A stretch of 64,000 nt of DNA from Mycobacterium sp. 852002-51971_SCH5477799-a (GTDB lineage: Bacteria > Actinomycetota > Actinomycetes > Mycobacteriales > Mycobacteriaceae). Positions 54,824 to 63,704 of this stretch are shown here, one piece after another. Where the stretch lies: the NCBI RefSeq assembly GCF_001667145.1, contig NZ_LZIF01000039.1:1-64000 (forward strand). Direction: 5' to 3'. A program made the position numbers and the translations under genes. How positions within the stretch are numbered: the stretch's first letter is position 1; every line of letters starts with the position of its first letter. The notes beneath the pieces are model-generated. The model had not been told where the DNA came from. It searched no databases and saw only the letters and a program-made list of their open reading frames with translations.

Positions 54824-54886
54824 ATGAGCATGCTTGCTCGGCTGTTGATGGCCGAACCGAATGTCAGTCGATGGTTCCGCAAGTAA
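54824..54886 (+). CDS. 20-residue peptide ORF downstream of the acidic peptide
   Basis: Encodes a 20-residue peptide, MSMLARLLMAEPNVSRWFRK, which is amphipathic and basic at its C-terminus. GAGGCG in the preceding stop region can serve as ribosome-binding site. It lies 8 bp after the first peptide and 18 bp before the terminator. The charge is opposite to the first peptide, so the two could interact. Such a short ORF may instead be part of a noncoding RNA. Confidence 0.4.
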   Translation: MSMLARLLMAEPNVSRWFRK

Positions 54887-54904
54887 CCATTCATCCTGGT
54901 TGTC

Positions 54905-54941
54905 ACGAATGCCCCCCGCCGATGCGGGGGGCATTCGTTTT
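54905..54941 (+). terminator. Intrinsic terminator of the peptide unit
   Basis: A perfect 15-bp stem, ACGAATGCCCCCCGC (54905-54919), loop CGAT, GCGGGGGGCATTCGT (54924-54938), followed by TTTT. This is the most canonical rho-independent terminator in the window. It ends the plus-strand peptide unit just before the convergent SDR gene. Confidence 0.9.
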
Positions 54942-54959
54942 GTCCGGGGGCGGTGCGGC

Positions 54960-55712
54960 TCAGCGAGGCGCCATGCGAATGGCGCCGTCCAGGCGAATGA
55001 CCTCGCCGTTGAGCATCGGGTTCTCGACGATGTGGACGGCCAGGGCGCCGTACTCGTCGGGATCGCCAAGCCGGGCCGGGTGCGGCACCTGTTTGCCCAG
55101 CGACGCCTGCGCCTCCTCGGGCAGCGATCCCAGCAGCGGGGTCTTGAAAAGGCCCGGCGCTATGGTCACGACGCGGATGAGCTCGCGGGACAGGTCGCGC
55201 GCGATCGGCAGTGTCATGCCCACGACGCCGCCCTTGGACGCCGAGTAGGCGGCCTGGCCGATCTGGCCCTCGAATGCGGCGACAGATGCGGTGTTGATGA
55301 TGACGCCACGCTCTTCGCCGACTGGCTCGGTCTTGGCGATGCGCTCGGCGGCCAGCCGCAAGACGTTGAAGGTACCGATCAGGTTGACCCCAATCACCTT
55401 CTTGAACCCGTCCAGCGGGAACGGGCCGTCCTTGGACAGGGTCTTGATGGCGTTGCCGATGCCGGCGCAGTTGACGTTGATTCGCAGCGTGCCCATCGAC
55501 TCCGCGGCGTCCAGCGCCTTGCCGACGGCGGCCTCGTCGGTGACGTCGGCCTCGACGAAGCGCGCGCGATCGCCCAGTTCACGGACCGCTTCCTCGCCAC
55601 GCAGATCGATCACCACCACCTGAGCACCGCGGTCGAGCAATCGCTTGGTGGTGGCCAGGCCCAGGCCTGACGCTCCCCCGGTGACGACGGCAACGGCGTC
55701 TTTGATCTCCAT
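54960..55712 (-). CDS. Short-chain dehydrogenase, 3-hydroxyacyl-CoA dehydrogenase type (Rv1144-like)
   Basis: A 250-residue classical [19 protein letters not shown] for NAD, NCAGIG, catalytic Ser in [10 protein letters not shown] and YSASKGG. It is very like human HSD17B10-type enzymes, which oxidise 3-hydroxy-2-methylacyl-CoA and steroids. GGAAGGAG precedes ATG 55712. It lies 48 bp downstream of mcr; racemase plus dehydrogenase suit oxidation of methyl-branched acyl-CoA. Confidence 0.92.
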   Translation of the reverse strand: MEIKDAVAVVTGGASGLGLATTKRLLDRGAQVVVIDLRGEEAVRELGDRARFVEADVTDEAAVGKALDAAESMGTLRINVNCAGIGNAIKTLSKDGPFPLDGFKKVIGVNLIGTFNVLRLAAERIAKTEPVGEERGVIINTASVAAFEGQIGQAAYSASKGGVVGMTLPIARDLSRELIRVVTIAPGLFKTPLLGSLPEEAQASLGKQVPHPARLGDPDEYGALAVHIVENPMLNGEVIRLDGAIRMAPR

Positions 55713-55742
55713 CCGACTCCTTCCTGATTCGCTCGAGTCCAG

Positions 55743-55754
55743 CCAACTGGTTGG
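55743..55754. promoter_or_regulatory. Inverted repeat CCAACTGGTTGG between mcr and the SDR gene
   Basis: CCAAC/GTTGG arms around TG, about 30 bp before the SDR start. It resembles the AACAACCGGTCGTT element in the mcr/enoyl-CoA hydratase gap. A small hairpin GGGACT-ATACCC-AGTCCC (55757-55774) overlaps the mcr stop beside it. Confidence 0.4.
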
Positions 55755-55760
55755 TTGGGA

Positions 55761-56843
55761 CTATACCCAGTCCCTGAGGACGACTTCGGCGTCGGTCACC
55801 GGCGCCGCGGGCCGCGGCGTCTCCGGAGCGGTGCGGGAGAACCGCGGCGCGGGCAGCGGCTGCAGGCCCCCGTTGACCTCATAGAACGTGTTGCGCTCGG
55901 TGATGTGCGGCTCGGTCTGCACCTCGCCGAAGGCCAGCACGGGCGTCACGCACGCATCGGAGTCGGCGAACGCCTTGGCCCAGTGGTCGCGGTCCTGACT
56001 TGCGAACTTCTCGGTCAGCAGGGCCCGCAGCTCGGGCCAGCGGCCGACGTCATTCTGTCCGGGCAGGTCGGCGCCGTCCAGGCCGAGGCCGGCCAGCATC
56101 GCGGCGTAGAACTGCGGTTCGATGGCGCCGACCGCGACGTAGCGCCCGTCGGCGCATTCGTAGGTGTCGTAATAGGGGGCGCCACCGTCGAGCAGGTTGG
56201 TGCCGCGCGCGTCGGTCCACATCCCGGAGGCACGCATCTGCCACATCATCTGGATCAGCACGCTCGAGCCGTCCACCATCGCGGCGTCGACAACCTGCCC
56301 CTTGCCGGAGGTCTGCCGCTCCCACAGGGCGGACAGGATGCCGAGCAGCAGGAACATCGAGCCGCCGCCGAAGTCACCGACCAGGTTCAGGGGCGGCACC
56401 GGCCGCTCGTTCGCCCGGCCGATCGAATGCAGGATGCCGTTCAGCGAGATGTAGTTGATGTCGTGACCCGCCTGCTGGCTGCGAGGGCCGGTCTGGCCCC
56501 AGCCGGTCATCCGGGCGTAGACGAGCCTGTCGTTGACCGCGGCGCAGTCCTCGGGCCCCAGGCCGAGCCGCTCGGTGACGCCCGGGCGGTAGCCCTCGAT
56601 CAGCACGTCGGCCTTGGCGATCAGTTTGAGGACGAGGCCGCGCCCTTCGTCGGACTTCAGGTCGGCGGTCACCACCCGCCGGTTGCGCATCATGGCGTCC
56701 TTGGCGACTCCCCCAGGACCCGAAGACGGGCGATCGATACGCACGACGTCGGCGCCCAGATCCCCCAGGATCATCGCGGCGTGCGGCCCGGGGCCGATGC
56801 CGGCCAACTCGACAACACGCAGCCCGTTCAACGGTCCAGCCAC
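55761..56843 (-). CDS. mcr: Alpha-methylacyl-CoA racemase
   Basis: A 360-residue class III CoA-transferase-fold racemase interconverting (R)- and (S)-2-methylacyl-CoA, needed for beta-oxidation of branched and sterol side chains. It has [41 protein letters not shown] and [11 protein letters not shown] with the catalytic His/Asp region ([13 protein letters not shown]). GTG 56843 gives exactly the length I recall for M. tuberculosis Mcr; a longer frame to 56951 crosses the promoter. Confidence 0.96.
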   Translation of the reverse strand: MAGPLNGLRVVELAGIGPGPHAAMILGDLGADVVRIDRPSSGPGGVAKDAMMRNRRVVTADLKSDEGRGLVLKLIAKADVLIEGYRPGVTERLGLGPEDCAAVNDRLVYARMTGWGQTGPRSQQAGHDINYISLNGILHSIGRANERPVPPLNLVGDFGGGSMFLLLGILSALWERQTSGKGQVVDAAMVDGSSVLIQMMWQMRASGMWTDARGTNLLDGGAPYYDTYECADGRYVAVGAIEPQFYAAMLAGLGLDGADLPGQNDVGRWPELRALLTEKFASQDRDHWAKAFADSDACVTPVLAFGEVQTEPHITERNTFYEVNGGLQPLPAPRFSRTAPETPRPAAPVTDAEVVLRDWV

Positions 56844-56893
56844 GATCCACCGACCTTTCGTCCGCTTTGACGCCCCTTGACCGTTCGCAACCA

Positions 56894-56907
56894 AACAACC
56901 GGTCGTT
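56894..56907. promoter_or_regulatory. Near-palindrome AACAACCGGTCGTT between mcr and the hydratase gene
   Basis: Twelve of fourteen bases are symmetric around CCGG. It sits in the 121-bp divergent gap, able to control both genes, and resembles the element before the SDR gene. Confidence 0.45.
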
Positions 56908-56964
56908 CGACATCTTCGCAGCCGTGCCGAAAGGCCGCACACCCCGGTCACTTATGGTGAGCCG

Positions 56965-57774
56965 ATGACTTCATCCGCGATCGCCACCCTGACACCCGTC
57001 GCAGGCCTTGACGTCACGCTGTCCGACGGCGTGCTGTCGGTGACCATCAACCGACCCGACAGCCTGAATTCGCTGACCGTTCCGGTGATCACCGGAATCG
57101 CGGACGCGATGGAGTACGCGGCCACCGACCCCGAGGTCAAGGTGGTGCGGTTGGGCGGGGCCGGACGCGGCTTCAGCTCCGGTGCGGGCATCAGCGCCGA
57201 CGACGTCTCCGGCGGCGGCGTCCCGCCGGACGAGATCATCCTCGAGATCAACCGGCTGGTGCGCGGGATCGCCGCGCTGCCGCACCCGGTGGTCGCCGTG
57301 GTCCAGGGACCCGCGGCCGGCGTCGGCGTCTCCATCGCCCTTGCGTGTGACGTCGTATTGGCTTCGGAGAGCGCGTTTTTCATGCTCGCCTTCACAAAGA
57401 TCGGGTTGATGCCCGACGGTGGTGCGTCGGCGTTGGTGGCGGCCGCGATCGGCCGGATCAGGACCATGCAAATGGCGCTGCTTCCGGAACGGCTTAGCGC
57501 CGCGGAGGCCTTGTCGTGGGGCCTGGTCACCGCGGTCTATCCGGCCGGCGACTTCGATGCCGAAGTGGACAAGGTGATCGCCCGGCTGTTGAGCGGTCCG
57601 GCGGTGGCCTTCGCCAAGACCAAGCTGGCGATCAACGCCGCCACGCTGACCGAGTTGGACCCCGCCCTGCAGCGTGAGTTCGACGGCCAGTCCGTGCTGC
57701 TGAAATCCCCCGACTTCGTCGAGGGCGCAACCGCCTTCCAGCAACGGCGCACCGCCAATTTCACCGACCGCTGA
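56965..57774 (+). CDS. Enoyl-CoA hydratase/isomerase (EchA10/EchA11-like)
   Basis: A 269-residue crotonase-fold protein: VTINRPDSLNSL, the oxyanion loop RGFSSGAGISADD, GPAAGVGVSIALACDVVLAS and GLMPDGGASALV. The second catalytic Glu of classical hydratases (in a LPE/GxP context) is Asp-Gly here (MPDGGA), so it may be an isomerase or hydratase variant. H37Rv carries two tandem genes (echA10, echA11) here; this genome has one. Divergent from mcr with a shared operator candidate. Confidence 0.88.
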   Translation: MTSSAIATLTPVAGLDVTLSDGVLSVTINRPDSLNSLTVPVITGIADAMEYAATDPEVKVVRLGGAGRGFSSGAGISADDVSGGGVPPDEIILEINRLVRGIAALPHPVVAVVQGPAAGVGVSIALACDVVLASESAFFMLAFTKIGLMPDGGASALVAAAIGRIRTMQMALLPERLSAAEALSWGLVTAVYPAGDFDAEVDKVIARLLSGPAVAFAKTKLAINAATLTELDPALQREFDGQSVLLKSPDFVEGATAFQQRRTANFTDR

Positions 57775-57864
57775 AACCAGGTGCGCTCATCGGCGGCAAC
57801 GCTTAAGCCGCCTTCGATGAGGTAATCCTCCCCGTCAGACCCGCTGACGAACGACGGAGGATCG

Positions 57865-59247
57865 ATGCCCGAACAGGTGCGGTGCCTGGTTACCGGAGCG
57901 ACCGGCTACATCGGCGGGCGCCTGGTGCCCCGGCTCCTCGACGAGGGCCATCGCGTCCGGGCCTTGGCGCGCAACCCCGACAAGCTGGCGCAGGTGCCGT
58001 GGCGACAACGGGCGGAGGTGGCGCGCGGGGACCTCGGCGACCTCGAGTCCCTGATCGCTGCGTTCGACGGCATAGACGTGGTGTACTACCTCGTCCATTC
58101 GATGGGCAGCTCGAAAGATTTCGTCGCCGAGGAAACGCGCGCCGTCGGCAACGTCGTGACGGCCGCGCGGCGCGCCGGGGTCCGGCGGGTGGTGTATCTG
58201 AGCGGGCTGCATCCCGAAGACAGCGATCTCTCACCGCATCTCGCGTCACGCAAGGCGGTCGGGGACGCGCTGATCGACTCCGGCATCGAGACCGTGGTGT
58301 TGCAGGCCGGGGTGGTCATCGGCTCTGGGTCGGCGTCGTTCGAAATGATCCGGCACCTCACCGACCGGTTACCCGTGATGACCACCCCGAAGTGGGTGCA
58401 CAACAAGATCCAGCCGATCGCGGTCCGCGACGTGCTGTACTACCTGGCCGCGGCGGCAACGGCCCCAGTCCCGGAGTCGCGCGCCTGGGACATCGGCGGC
58501 TCCGACGTGCTGGAATACGGCGACATGATGCGGGTCTACGCCGAGGTCGCGGGGTTGGGCAAGCGCTACCTGTTCGTGCTGCCGTTCCTGACCCCGGCGA
58601 TCGCCAGCCTCTGGGTGGGGACGGTGACCCCGATTCCGTCCGGGCTGGCGCGGCCGCTGGTCGAATCGCTGGAATGCGATGCGGTGATGCGCAATTCGGA
58701 CATCGACGGCATCATCGCTCCACCGCCGGGCGGGCTGACCGGCTACCGTCGCGCCGTCGAGCTGGCGCTGCACCGCGCCAGCCGCGGCCTGCCCGACGCG
58801 TCCTGGTCGTCGCTGCGGTCCGAGCCGGCCGAGCCACTGCCTACGGACCCGGACTGGGCGGGCGAGATCATCTACACCGAGGTGCGCACCGCCGCCACCG
58901 CCGCGGAGCCCGGCGATGTCTGGACGGCGGTGGAGGACGTCGTGAACTCGCGGGCGGCCGACTGGAAAGTCGACGAGCGCACGCCGGGAAACCTGTTGCG
59001 GCTGCGCTCCACCAAGCGAGCCCCGGGACGCGAGTGGCTCGAGATTGCGGTCACCGGCCAAGACGGCAGCGGCGCCCGCTATACCCAGCGGTCTACCTTT
59101 CTGCCGAGGGGCATACCCGGGCAGGTGTACTGGTTCTTCGTTCGGCCCGTCCACTCGGCCGCGACGCGCGCTGTGGCCCGCGACGTCATCGCGTCCGCGG
59201 ATAGTGAGGTCAGACGCCGAACATCGGGGGCAGCACGAGAACCATGA
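57865..59247 (+). CDS. NAD(P)-binding atypical SDR with C-terminal DUF2867
   Basis: A 460-residue protein. The N-terminal Rossmann domain (VTGATGYIGGRLVPRLLDEGH) is of the NmrA/atypical SDR type and lacks the YxxxK active site in the usual place. From about residue 315 follows a DUF2867 (SRPBCC-like) domain with GDVWTAVEDVV and the aromatic QVYWFFVRPVH. GGAGGATCG precedes ATG 57865. The 3' end overlaps the convergent CPBP protease gene by 38 bp. It is paralogous to the protein at 59935, which lacks DUF2867. Confidence 0.83.
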   Translation: MPEQVRCLVTGATGYIGGRLVPRLLDEGHRVRALARNPDKLAQVPWRQRAEVARGDLGDLESLIAAFDGIDVVYYLVHSMGSSKDFVAEETRAVGNVVTAARRAGVRRVVYLSGLHPEDSDLSPHLASRKAVGDALIDSGIETVVLQAGVVIGSGSASFEMIRHLTDRLPVMTTPKWVHNKIQPIAVRDVLYYLAAAATAPVPESRAWDIGGSDVLEYGDMMRVYAEVAGLGKRYLFVLPFLTPAIASLWVGTVTPIPSGLARPLVESLECDAVMRNSDIDGIIAPPPGGLTGYRRAVELALHRASRGLPDASWSSLRSEPAEPLPTDPDWAGEIIYTEVRTAATAAEPGDVWTAVEDVVNSRAADWKVDERTPGNLLRLRSTKRAPGREWLEIAVTGQDGSGARYTQRSTFLPRGIPGQVYWFFVRPVHSAATRAVARDVIASADSEVRRRTSGAAREP

Positions 59248-59938
59248 TCAGCCCCCACACCAGATGAGTGAGCACCGGCGCCAGGACGCCGCCGGTGGCC
59301 CGGCGCTCGAACGCGCACACCATCCCCAGGATGATCGCGGCGAAACCGAGCATTAGGTTGCCGCTGGCCAGCGTCGCGCACGTATACAGGAAGGTCGAGA
59401 TGACGATCGGATGGTGGCGGCCCAGGGCGGTGTAGAGCGCGCCGCGAAAGAACACTTCCTCGGCGATGCCGTTGATCAGCGTGATTCCCACGATCACCGG
59501 ATACCACCCGTGGTGCGCGTAGAGCAGCACCCGGGTGATCAGCTCCGCCACGGGCGTGATCTGGCGGACGATCAGTCCTCCCACGATGAACGCGCCACCC
59601 ACCAGGAGGCCGACCCCGGTGCCGGTGATGACCGGCCGCTGGTTGCGCCCTCGCCAACAGATGCCGCCCAGGTGCAGTGGGCCGGATACCAGCGCTCCGG
59701 CGGTCCACACCGCCGCCAGCACCAGCGTCAGCCAGTAAAAGCTCGCATCCCCCGGATGCCGCCGCAACGAGAACCCAAGCACGCCGGCGCCCACCGCCAA
59801 TGTGATGGCCACCATGATCCGCCGACGCCGTACCACGCCGGGCGGCTCATTATGGGGCACAGCAACATTGGTGATTGCACGGCGTAGCTCGGTGACGACG
59901 CCGGTGTGAGATTGAGATTGACTCGTCGACTGGGTCAT
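59210..59938 (-). CDS. CPBP family intramembrane metalloprotease (Rv1140-like)
   Basis: A 242-residue integral membrane protein with about seven transmembrane helices. The CPBP/Abi motif EEVFFRG (EExxxR) is followed by FLYTCATLASGN and HLVWGLIMV, giving the Glu/His metal set of type II CAAX-protease-like enzymes. An ICMT-type methyltransferase, the other half of CAAX-like processing, is encoded nearby. The ATG overlaps by four bases the stop of the gene upstream (59935-61083). Confidence 0.87.
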   Translation of the reverse strand: MTQSTSQSQSHTGVVTELRRAITNVAVPHNEPPGVVRRRRIMVAITLAVGAGVLGFSLRRHPGDASFYWLTLVLAAVWTAGALVSGPLHLGGICWRGRNQRPVITGTGVGLLVGGAFIVGGLIVRQITPVAELITRVLLYAHHGWYPVIVGITLINGIAEEVFFRGALYTALGRHHPIVISTFLYTCATLASGNLMLGFAAIILGMVCAFERRATGGVLAPVLTHLVWGLIMVLVLPPMFGV

Positions 59939-61083
59939 GCAGGGCGCACCTTCGGGGTTAGGGCGATCAGGATGTCAAGGCCGGTGCGCACGGCTCCGGC
60001 CACCGGACCGGGAACCCTGTTCACCAGCCCCAGGGTCGGCCGCACGACCGACGGGGTGACCCGACGGGCGAGCCGGCGGATGCGCAGCGCGTCGCCGCCG
60101 GCCCAGTCGGGATCGGTGTTGGCGAGGTGGTGCGGGTCGGCCAGGGCATTGACCGGACGCGGCCGGTGCGTGGAGTGGCCGGCCAGGGCCAGGGCGATGG
60201 ACTCGTCGATGCCGAGCAGGCCGCCGGGCGGGTCGGGAACGCGATCGCGCAGCCCGCTGGCGGAAGCCACCATCGGGTGGTCTAGCGATTCGACCAAATC
60301 GCCCGCCAACCCCGGCGGCACCGGCAGAGCGACGCCCGTGATCAGCGACGCCAGCGTGGTGTCGATCCTGCCGACCGGCAGTCCGGTGTGCCAGCGGCCG
60401 GACACGCGTGCATACGCCCTGAGCAGGTCCCGGTAGGACGTGGTGTTCGGGCCGGCTATGTCGTACGCCCCGGCGGGCACCACGTCGCGATCGGCCGCGG
60501 CGACGAGGTAGTGCAGGACGTCGCGGATAGATATCGGGTCGATCGGGTTGTCCATCCAGCTCGGGATCGGGATCAGCGGAAAACGGTCGCCGACGTAGCG
60601 CATCATCTCGAACGACGTCGAGCCGGCGCCGATGATGATCGCCGCCCCCAGCCACACCAGCTCCGGACCGTCCGGGATGGTGAGCGCGTCGGCCACCTCG
60701 GCCCGGCTGGTCAAGTGCTCGGATAGGTCTTCGTCCGCGGGGACGAAGCCGCCCAGGTAGACGATGCGTTGCACCCCGGCGTCGCGAGCCGCCGCCGCGA
60801 AGTTCGCCGCCGCGGTCTTGTCGGCGTCGCGAAATCCCGGCTGCCCGATCGCATGCACCAGGTAATACGCCACGTCGACGGGACCGCATTGGGCGAACGC
60901 GGAGGCAAGTGTCTCGGGGTCGGCGGCGTCCAACCTCACCGGCGTGACGTCGTCGAACCAGCCGAATTGCTTGAGGCGCGACGGGTTTCGCGTCGCGGCC
61001 ACGACCTGGTGCTGATCGTCCAGCAGCGCGGTGACCAGGCGTGATCCCACATAACCGGTGGCACCGGTGACCAGAGCCCGCAT
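59935..61083 (-). CDS. NAD(P)-binding atypical SDR (NmrA-like)
   Basis: A 382-residue protein starting MRALVTGATGYVGSRLVTALL, clearly paralogous to the N-terminal two thirds of the protein at 57865: shared VVYYLVH/VAYYLVHAIG, RRVVYLSGL/QRIVYLGGF, the GAGSTSFEMMRYVGDRFPLIP block and DVLHYLVAAA. It has no DUF2867 tail. ATG 61083 is the natural start; a longer frame to 61257 adds unrelated residues. It is cotranscribed with the CPBP protease. The function is unknown; a lipid-linked dehydrogenase or regulator is possible. Confidence 0.85.
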   Translation of the reverse strand: MRALVTGATGYVGSRLVTALLDDQHQVVAATRNPSRLKQFGWFDDVTPVRLDAADPETLASAFAQCGPVDVAYYLVHAIGQPGFRDADKTAAANFAAAARDAGVQRIVYLGGFVPADEDLSEHLTSRAEVADALTIPDGPELVWLGAAIIIGAGSTSFEMMRYVGDRFPLIPIPSWMDNPIDPISIRDVLHYLVAAADRDVVPAGAYDIAGPNTTSYRDLLRAYARVSGRWHTGLPVGRIDTTLASLITGVALPVPPGLAGDLVESLDHPMVASASGLRDRVPDPPGGLLGIDESIALALAGHSTHRPRPVNALADPHHLANTDPDWAGGDALRIRRLARRVTPSVVRPTLGLVNRVPGPVAGAVRTGLDILIALTPKVRPA

Positions 61084-61346
61084 ACCGGAGACCCTAGCGG
61101 CCCGGCAGCGCGGCCGGCGGATGAACCGGCGGCGCGGCGTCGCCGTCACCCCGACATGAAGGCAGGCGGAGATTTCGGCGGGTCGATGGGCGTTGCGGTG
61201 AAAAGTCCGTCCGTCGCCGGCCGTGCGATGCAGTTTCCATCCATCCGCTATACCCAAACTGAAGCCACCCGTGCGCTGACCGTCGCCGATCCGCCGACGA
61301 TGGAGCTGGTGCTGCGGGGCCGGTATGGCTGGTAAAGACTGTAGCC

Positions 61347-61847
61347 ATGTATTACCTGCTGGTGCTGGCGGTCGGACTCGAACGCGTCGCGGAACTGGTG
61401 GTCTCCACCCGCAACGCGCGCTGGTCGTTCACCCAGGGCGCCACAGAGTTTGGCCGATCCCACTATCCGGTCATGGTGATCGTTCACTCCGGGTTGCTGG
61501 TCGGCTGCCTCATCGAGCCGTGGGCGCTGCACCGGCCGTTCATCGCCTGGCTGGGCTGGCCGATGCTTGCGGTGGTGATGGCCAGCCAAGCGTTGCGCTG
61601 GTGGTGCATCGCAACGCTGGGCCGGCGGTGGAACACCCGGGTGATCGTTCTGCCGCGGGCCCCATTGGTGCGTCAGGGCCCCTACCGGTGGCTGCACCAT
61701 CCGAACTACGTTGCAGTGGTGGCTGAGGGGTTTGCGTTGCCATTGGTGCATACGGCCTGGCTGACAGCCGCCGTCTTCACGCTGGCCAACGCCGCGCTGC
61801 TCAGGGTGCGGGTGCAGGTGGAGAACTCCGCGTTGGGTTACACGTGA
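61347..61847 (+). CDS. Isoprenylcysteine carboxyl methyltransferase (ICMT) family protein (Rv1139c-like)
   Basis: A 166-residue membrane methyltransferase with about four helices. The C-terminal SAM-binding signature RQGPYRWLHHPNYVAVVAEGFALPL is well conserved. In bacteria such proteins often O-methylate alkylpyrones, resorcinols or quinone-like lipids instead of prenylcysteines. Its stop overlaps the FAD oxidoreductase start as GTGA. Length equals what I recall for Rv1139c. Confidence 0.88.
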   Translation: MYYLLVLAVGLERVAELVVSTRNARWSFTQGATEFGRSHYPVMVIVHSGLLVGCLIEPWALHRPFIAWLGWPMLAVVMASQALRWWCIATLGRRWNTRVIVLPRAPLVRQGPYRWLHHPNYVAVVAEGFALPLVHTAWLTAAVFTLANAALLRVRVQVENSALGYT

Positions 61848-62860
61848 CCGACTACGACGCGGACCTGCTGATCGTCGGCGGTGGCCCCGGCGGCCTGGCC
61901 ACGGCTTTACACGCTCGCCGGCACGGACTTTCGGTGATCGTGGCCGAGCCGCGGGACAGCCCCATCGACAAAGCGTGTGGCGAGGGGCTGATGCCCGGGG
62001 GCCTGGCCGAACTGACCTCGCTGGGTGTGGATCCCGTCGGCATGCCGTTTCACGGGATCGCCTACGTCAGCGAACGACGGCGGGCCCAGGCGCGCTTTCG
62101 GGGTGGGCCGGGCCGCGGCGTGCGTCGCACCACTCTGCATGCGGCGCTGGCCTCGCGCGCGAAAGAACAAGACACCGATTGGATCCGCACGCGGGTGACG
62201 AGTGTGGCGCAAGACGCCCACGGCGTCTCGGCCGCCGGTGTGCGCGCGAGATGGATGGTCGGAGCCGACGGCCTGCATTCACAGGTCCGGCGCGCCGCCG
62301 GGATCACGGTGACGGCGGGGACGCCGCGCCGCTACGGGGTGCGATGGCACTACCGGGTGCCGGCCTGGTCGAAATTCGTCGAGGTGTATTGGTCGCGCTG
62401 GGGTGAGGCCTACGTGACGCCGGTCGAACCCGACCTGGTGGGTGTGGCGATCCTGTCGCGCGGTCGGCCCGACCTGGCCTGGTTCCCGCGGCTGGCCCGC
62501 CGGCTGCGCGGCGCCGACTCGGGACACCCCCGCGGCTGCGGCCCCTTGCGACAGGTGGTTTCCCGCCGGGTCGCGGGGCGGGTCCTGCTGGTCGGGGACG
62601 CGGCCGGCTACGAGGACGCCCTTACCGGCGAGGGCATCAGCCTGGCGCTCAAGCAGGCCGCCGCGGCCGTCGACGCCATCGTCAACGAGACGCCGGCGTC
62701 CTACGAGCAGGCGTGGCACCGGATCACCCGCGATTACCGGCTGCTCACCCGCGCGCTGGTGCTGGCCAGCTCGCCGCGGGCCATGCGGCGCGCCGTCGTG
62801 CCGACGTGCACGCTGCTACCCGCGGCGTTCGGCCGCGGCGTCAACATCCTGGCGAGCTAG
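61844..62860 (+). CDS. FAD-dependent oxidoreductase (Rv1138c-like)
   Basis: A 338-residue PHBH-type flavoprotein: N-terminal dinucleotide motif LLIVGGGPGGLATALHARRHG, the ACGEGLMPGG segment, DG motif WMVGADGLHSQVRR and the late GD motif VLLVGDAAGYEDALTGEGI. This class includes aromatic hydroxylases and geranylgeranyl reductases. GTG 61844 is translationally coupled to the methyltransferase. The pair recalls methyltransferase-hydroxylase partners in type III polyketide phenolic-lipid operons, though no polyketide synthase is here. Confidence 0.88.
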   Translation: MTDYDADLLIVGGGPGGLATALHARRHGLSVIVAEPRDSPIDKACGEGLMPGGLAELTSLGVDPVGMPFHGIAYVSERRRAQARFRGGPGRGVRRTTLHAALASRAKEQDTDWIRTRVTSVAQDAHGVSAAGVRARWMVGADGLHSQVRRAAGITVTAGTPRRYGVRWHYRVPAWSKFVEVYWSRWGEAYVTPVEPDLVGVAILSRGRPDLAWFPRLARRLRGADSGHPRGCGPLRQVVSRRVAGRVLLVGDAAGYEDALTGEGISLALKQAAAAVDAIVNETPASYEQAWHRITRDYRLLTRALVLASSPRAMRRAVVPTCTLLPAAFGRGVNILAS

Positions 62861-62912
62861 TCCTGATGGGGGCGACCCGCTTCGCCCGGCCGCGCCGCGC
62901 TCGCGATCGCCA

Positions 62913-63704
62913 CTAGCGCGCCTTCCAGACCGGCTGGCGCTTCTCGGCGAACGCCCGCGGTCCCTCTTTGGCGTCCTCGGACTTCAGCAGGGTCTTCATC
63001 TCGCGCATGGTGCGCTCCCAGCCCGGTTCGTCGTCCACCACGACGCCGTCATCGACGCCATAGGCGACCCGCTTGCTGGCCTGCACCGACAGCGGCGCGT
63101 TCACCGTGATCCGCGCGGCCAGCTCCAGCGCGGCGTCCAGCACCGAGCCTTGCGCGACGACCTCGTTGATCAGGCCCCATTCGCAGGCGGCGGCCGCGCT
63201 GAGCGGCTCGCCGGTCAACAGCAGCCGCATCGCCACCTTGCGCGGCAACTGCTCGGCGATGCGAAATACGCCCCCGGCGGCAGCGATCAATCCCCGCTTG
63301 ACCTCGGGCAGGCCGAACTGCGCGCGTTCGTCGGCCACCACCAGATCGCTGGCCAGCGCAAGCTCGGTGCCACCGCCGAAGGCGGTGCCGTTGACCGCGG
63401 CGATGGTGGGCTTGTCGATGAAGTGATGGACATATCCGGCGAAGCCCCACTCGGGATGATCCGGGTGATAGAGGTTCTCCCGCCGCGCGATCGCCTTGAG
63501 GTCGGCCCCGGCGCAGAACGACTTATCCCCCGCGCCGGTGACCACCACCGCCCGCACCTCGGCGTCGTGCTGCGCCTCTTCGAGCGCATCCCCGAGGCCG
63601 ATGCTGACGGCAGCGTTCACCGCGTTGCGGGCTTCCGGCCGGTTGATGGTTATCACCATCACGTTGCCCCGGCGCTCGGCCAGGGCCCCCGGCGCCTCCG
63701 TCAC
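62913..63704 (-). CDS. Enoyl-CoA hydratase (crotonase family)
   Basis: A 263-residue crotonase: [13 protein letters not shown], oxyanion loop [34 protein letters not shown] and [15 protein letters not shown] with the catalytic Glu in LPE. GTG 63704 ([13 protein letters not shown]) overlaps the thiolase stop as GTGA. H37Rv retains only a 113-residue remnant (Rv1136) here; this copy is complete. With the thiolase upstream it makes a beta-oxidation pair. Confidence 0.92.
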   Translation of the reverse strand: MTEAPGALAERRGNVMVITINRPEARNAVNAAVSIGLGDALEEAQHDAEVRAVVVTGAGDKSFCAGADLKAIARRENLYHPDHPEWGFAGYVHHFIDKPTIAAVNGTAFGGGTELALASDLVVADERAQFGLPEVKRGLIAAAGGVFRIAEQLPRKVAMRLLLTGEPLSAAAACEWGLINEVVAQGSVLDAALELAARITVNAPLSVQASKRVAYGVDDGVVVDDEPGWERTMREMKTLLKSEDAKEGPRAFAEKRQPVWKAR

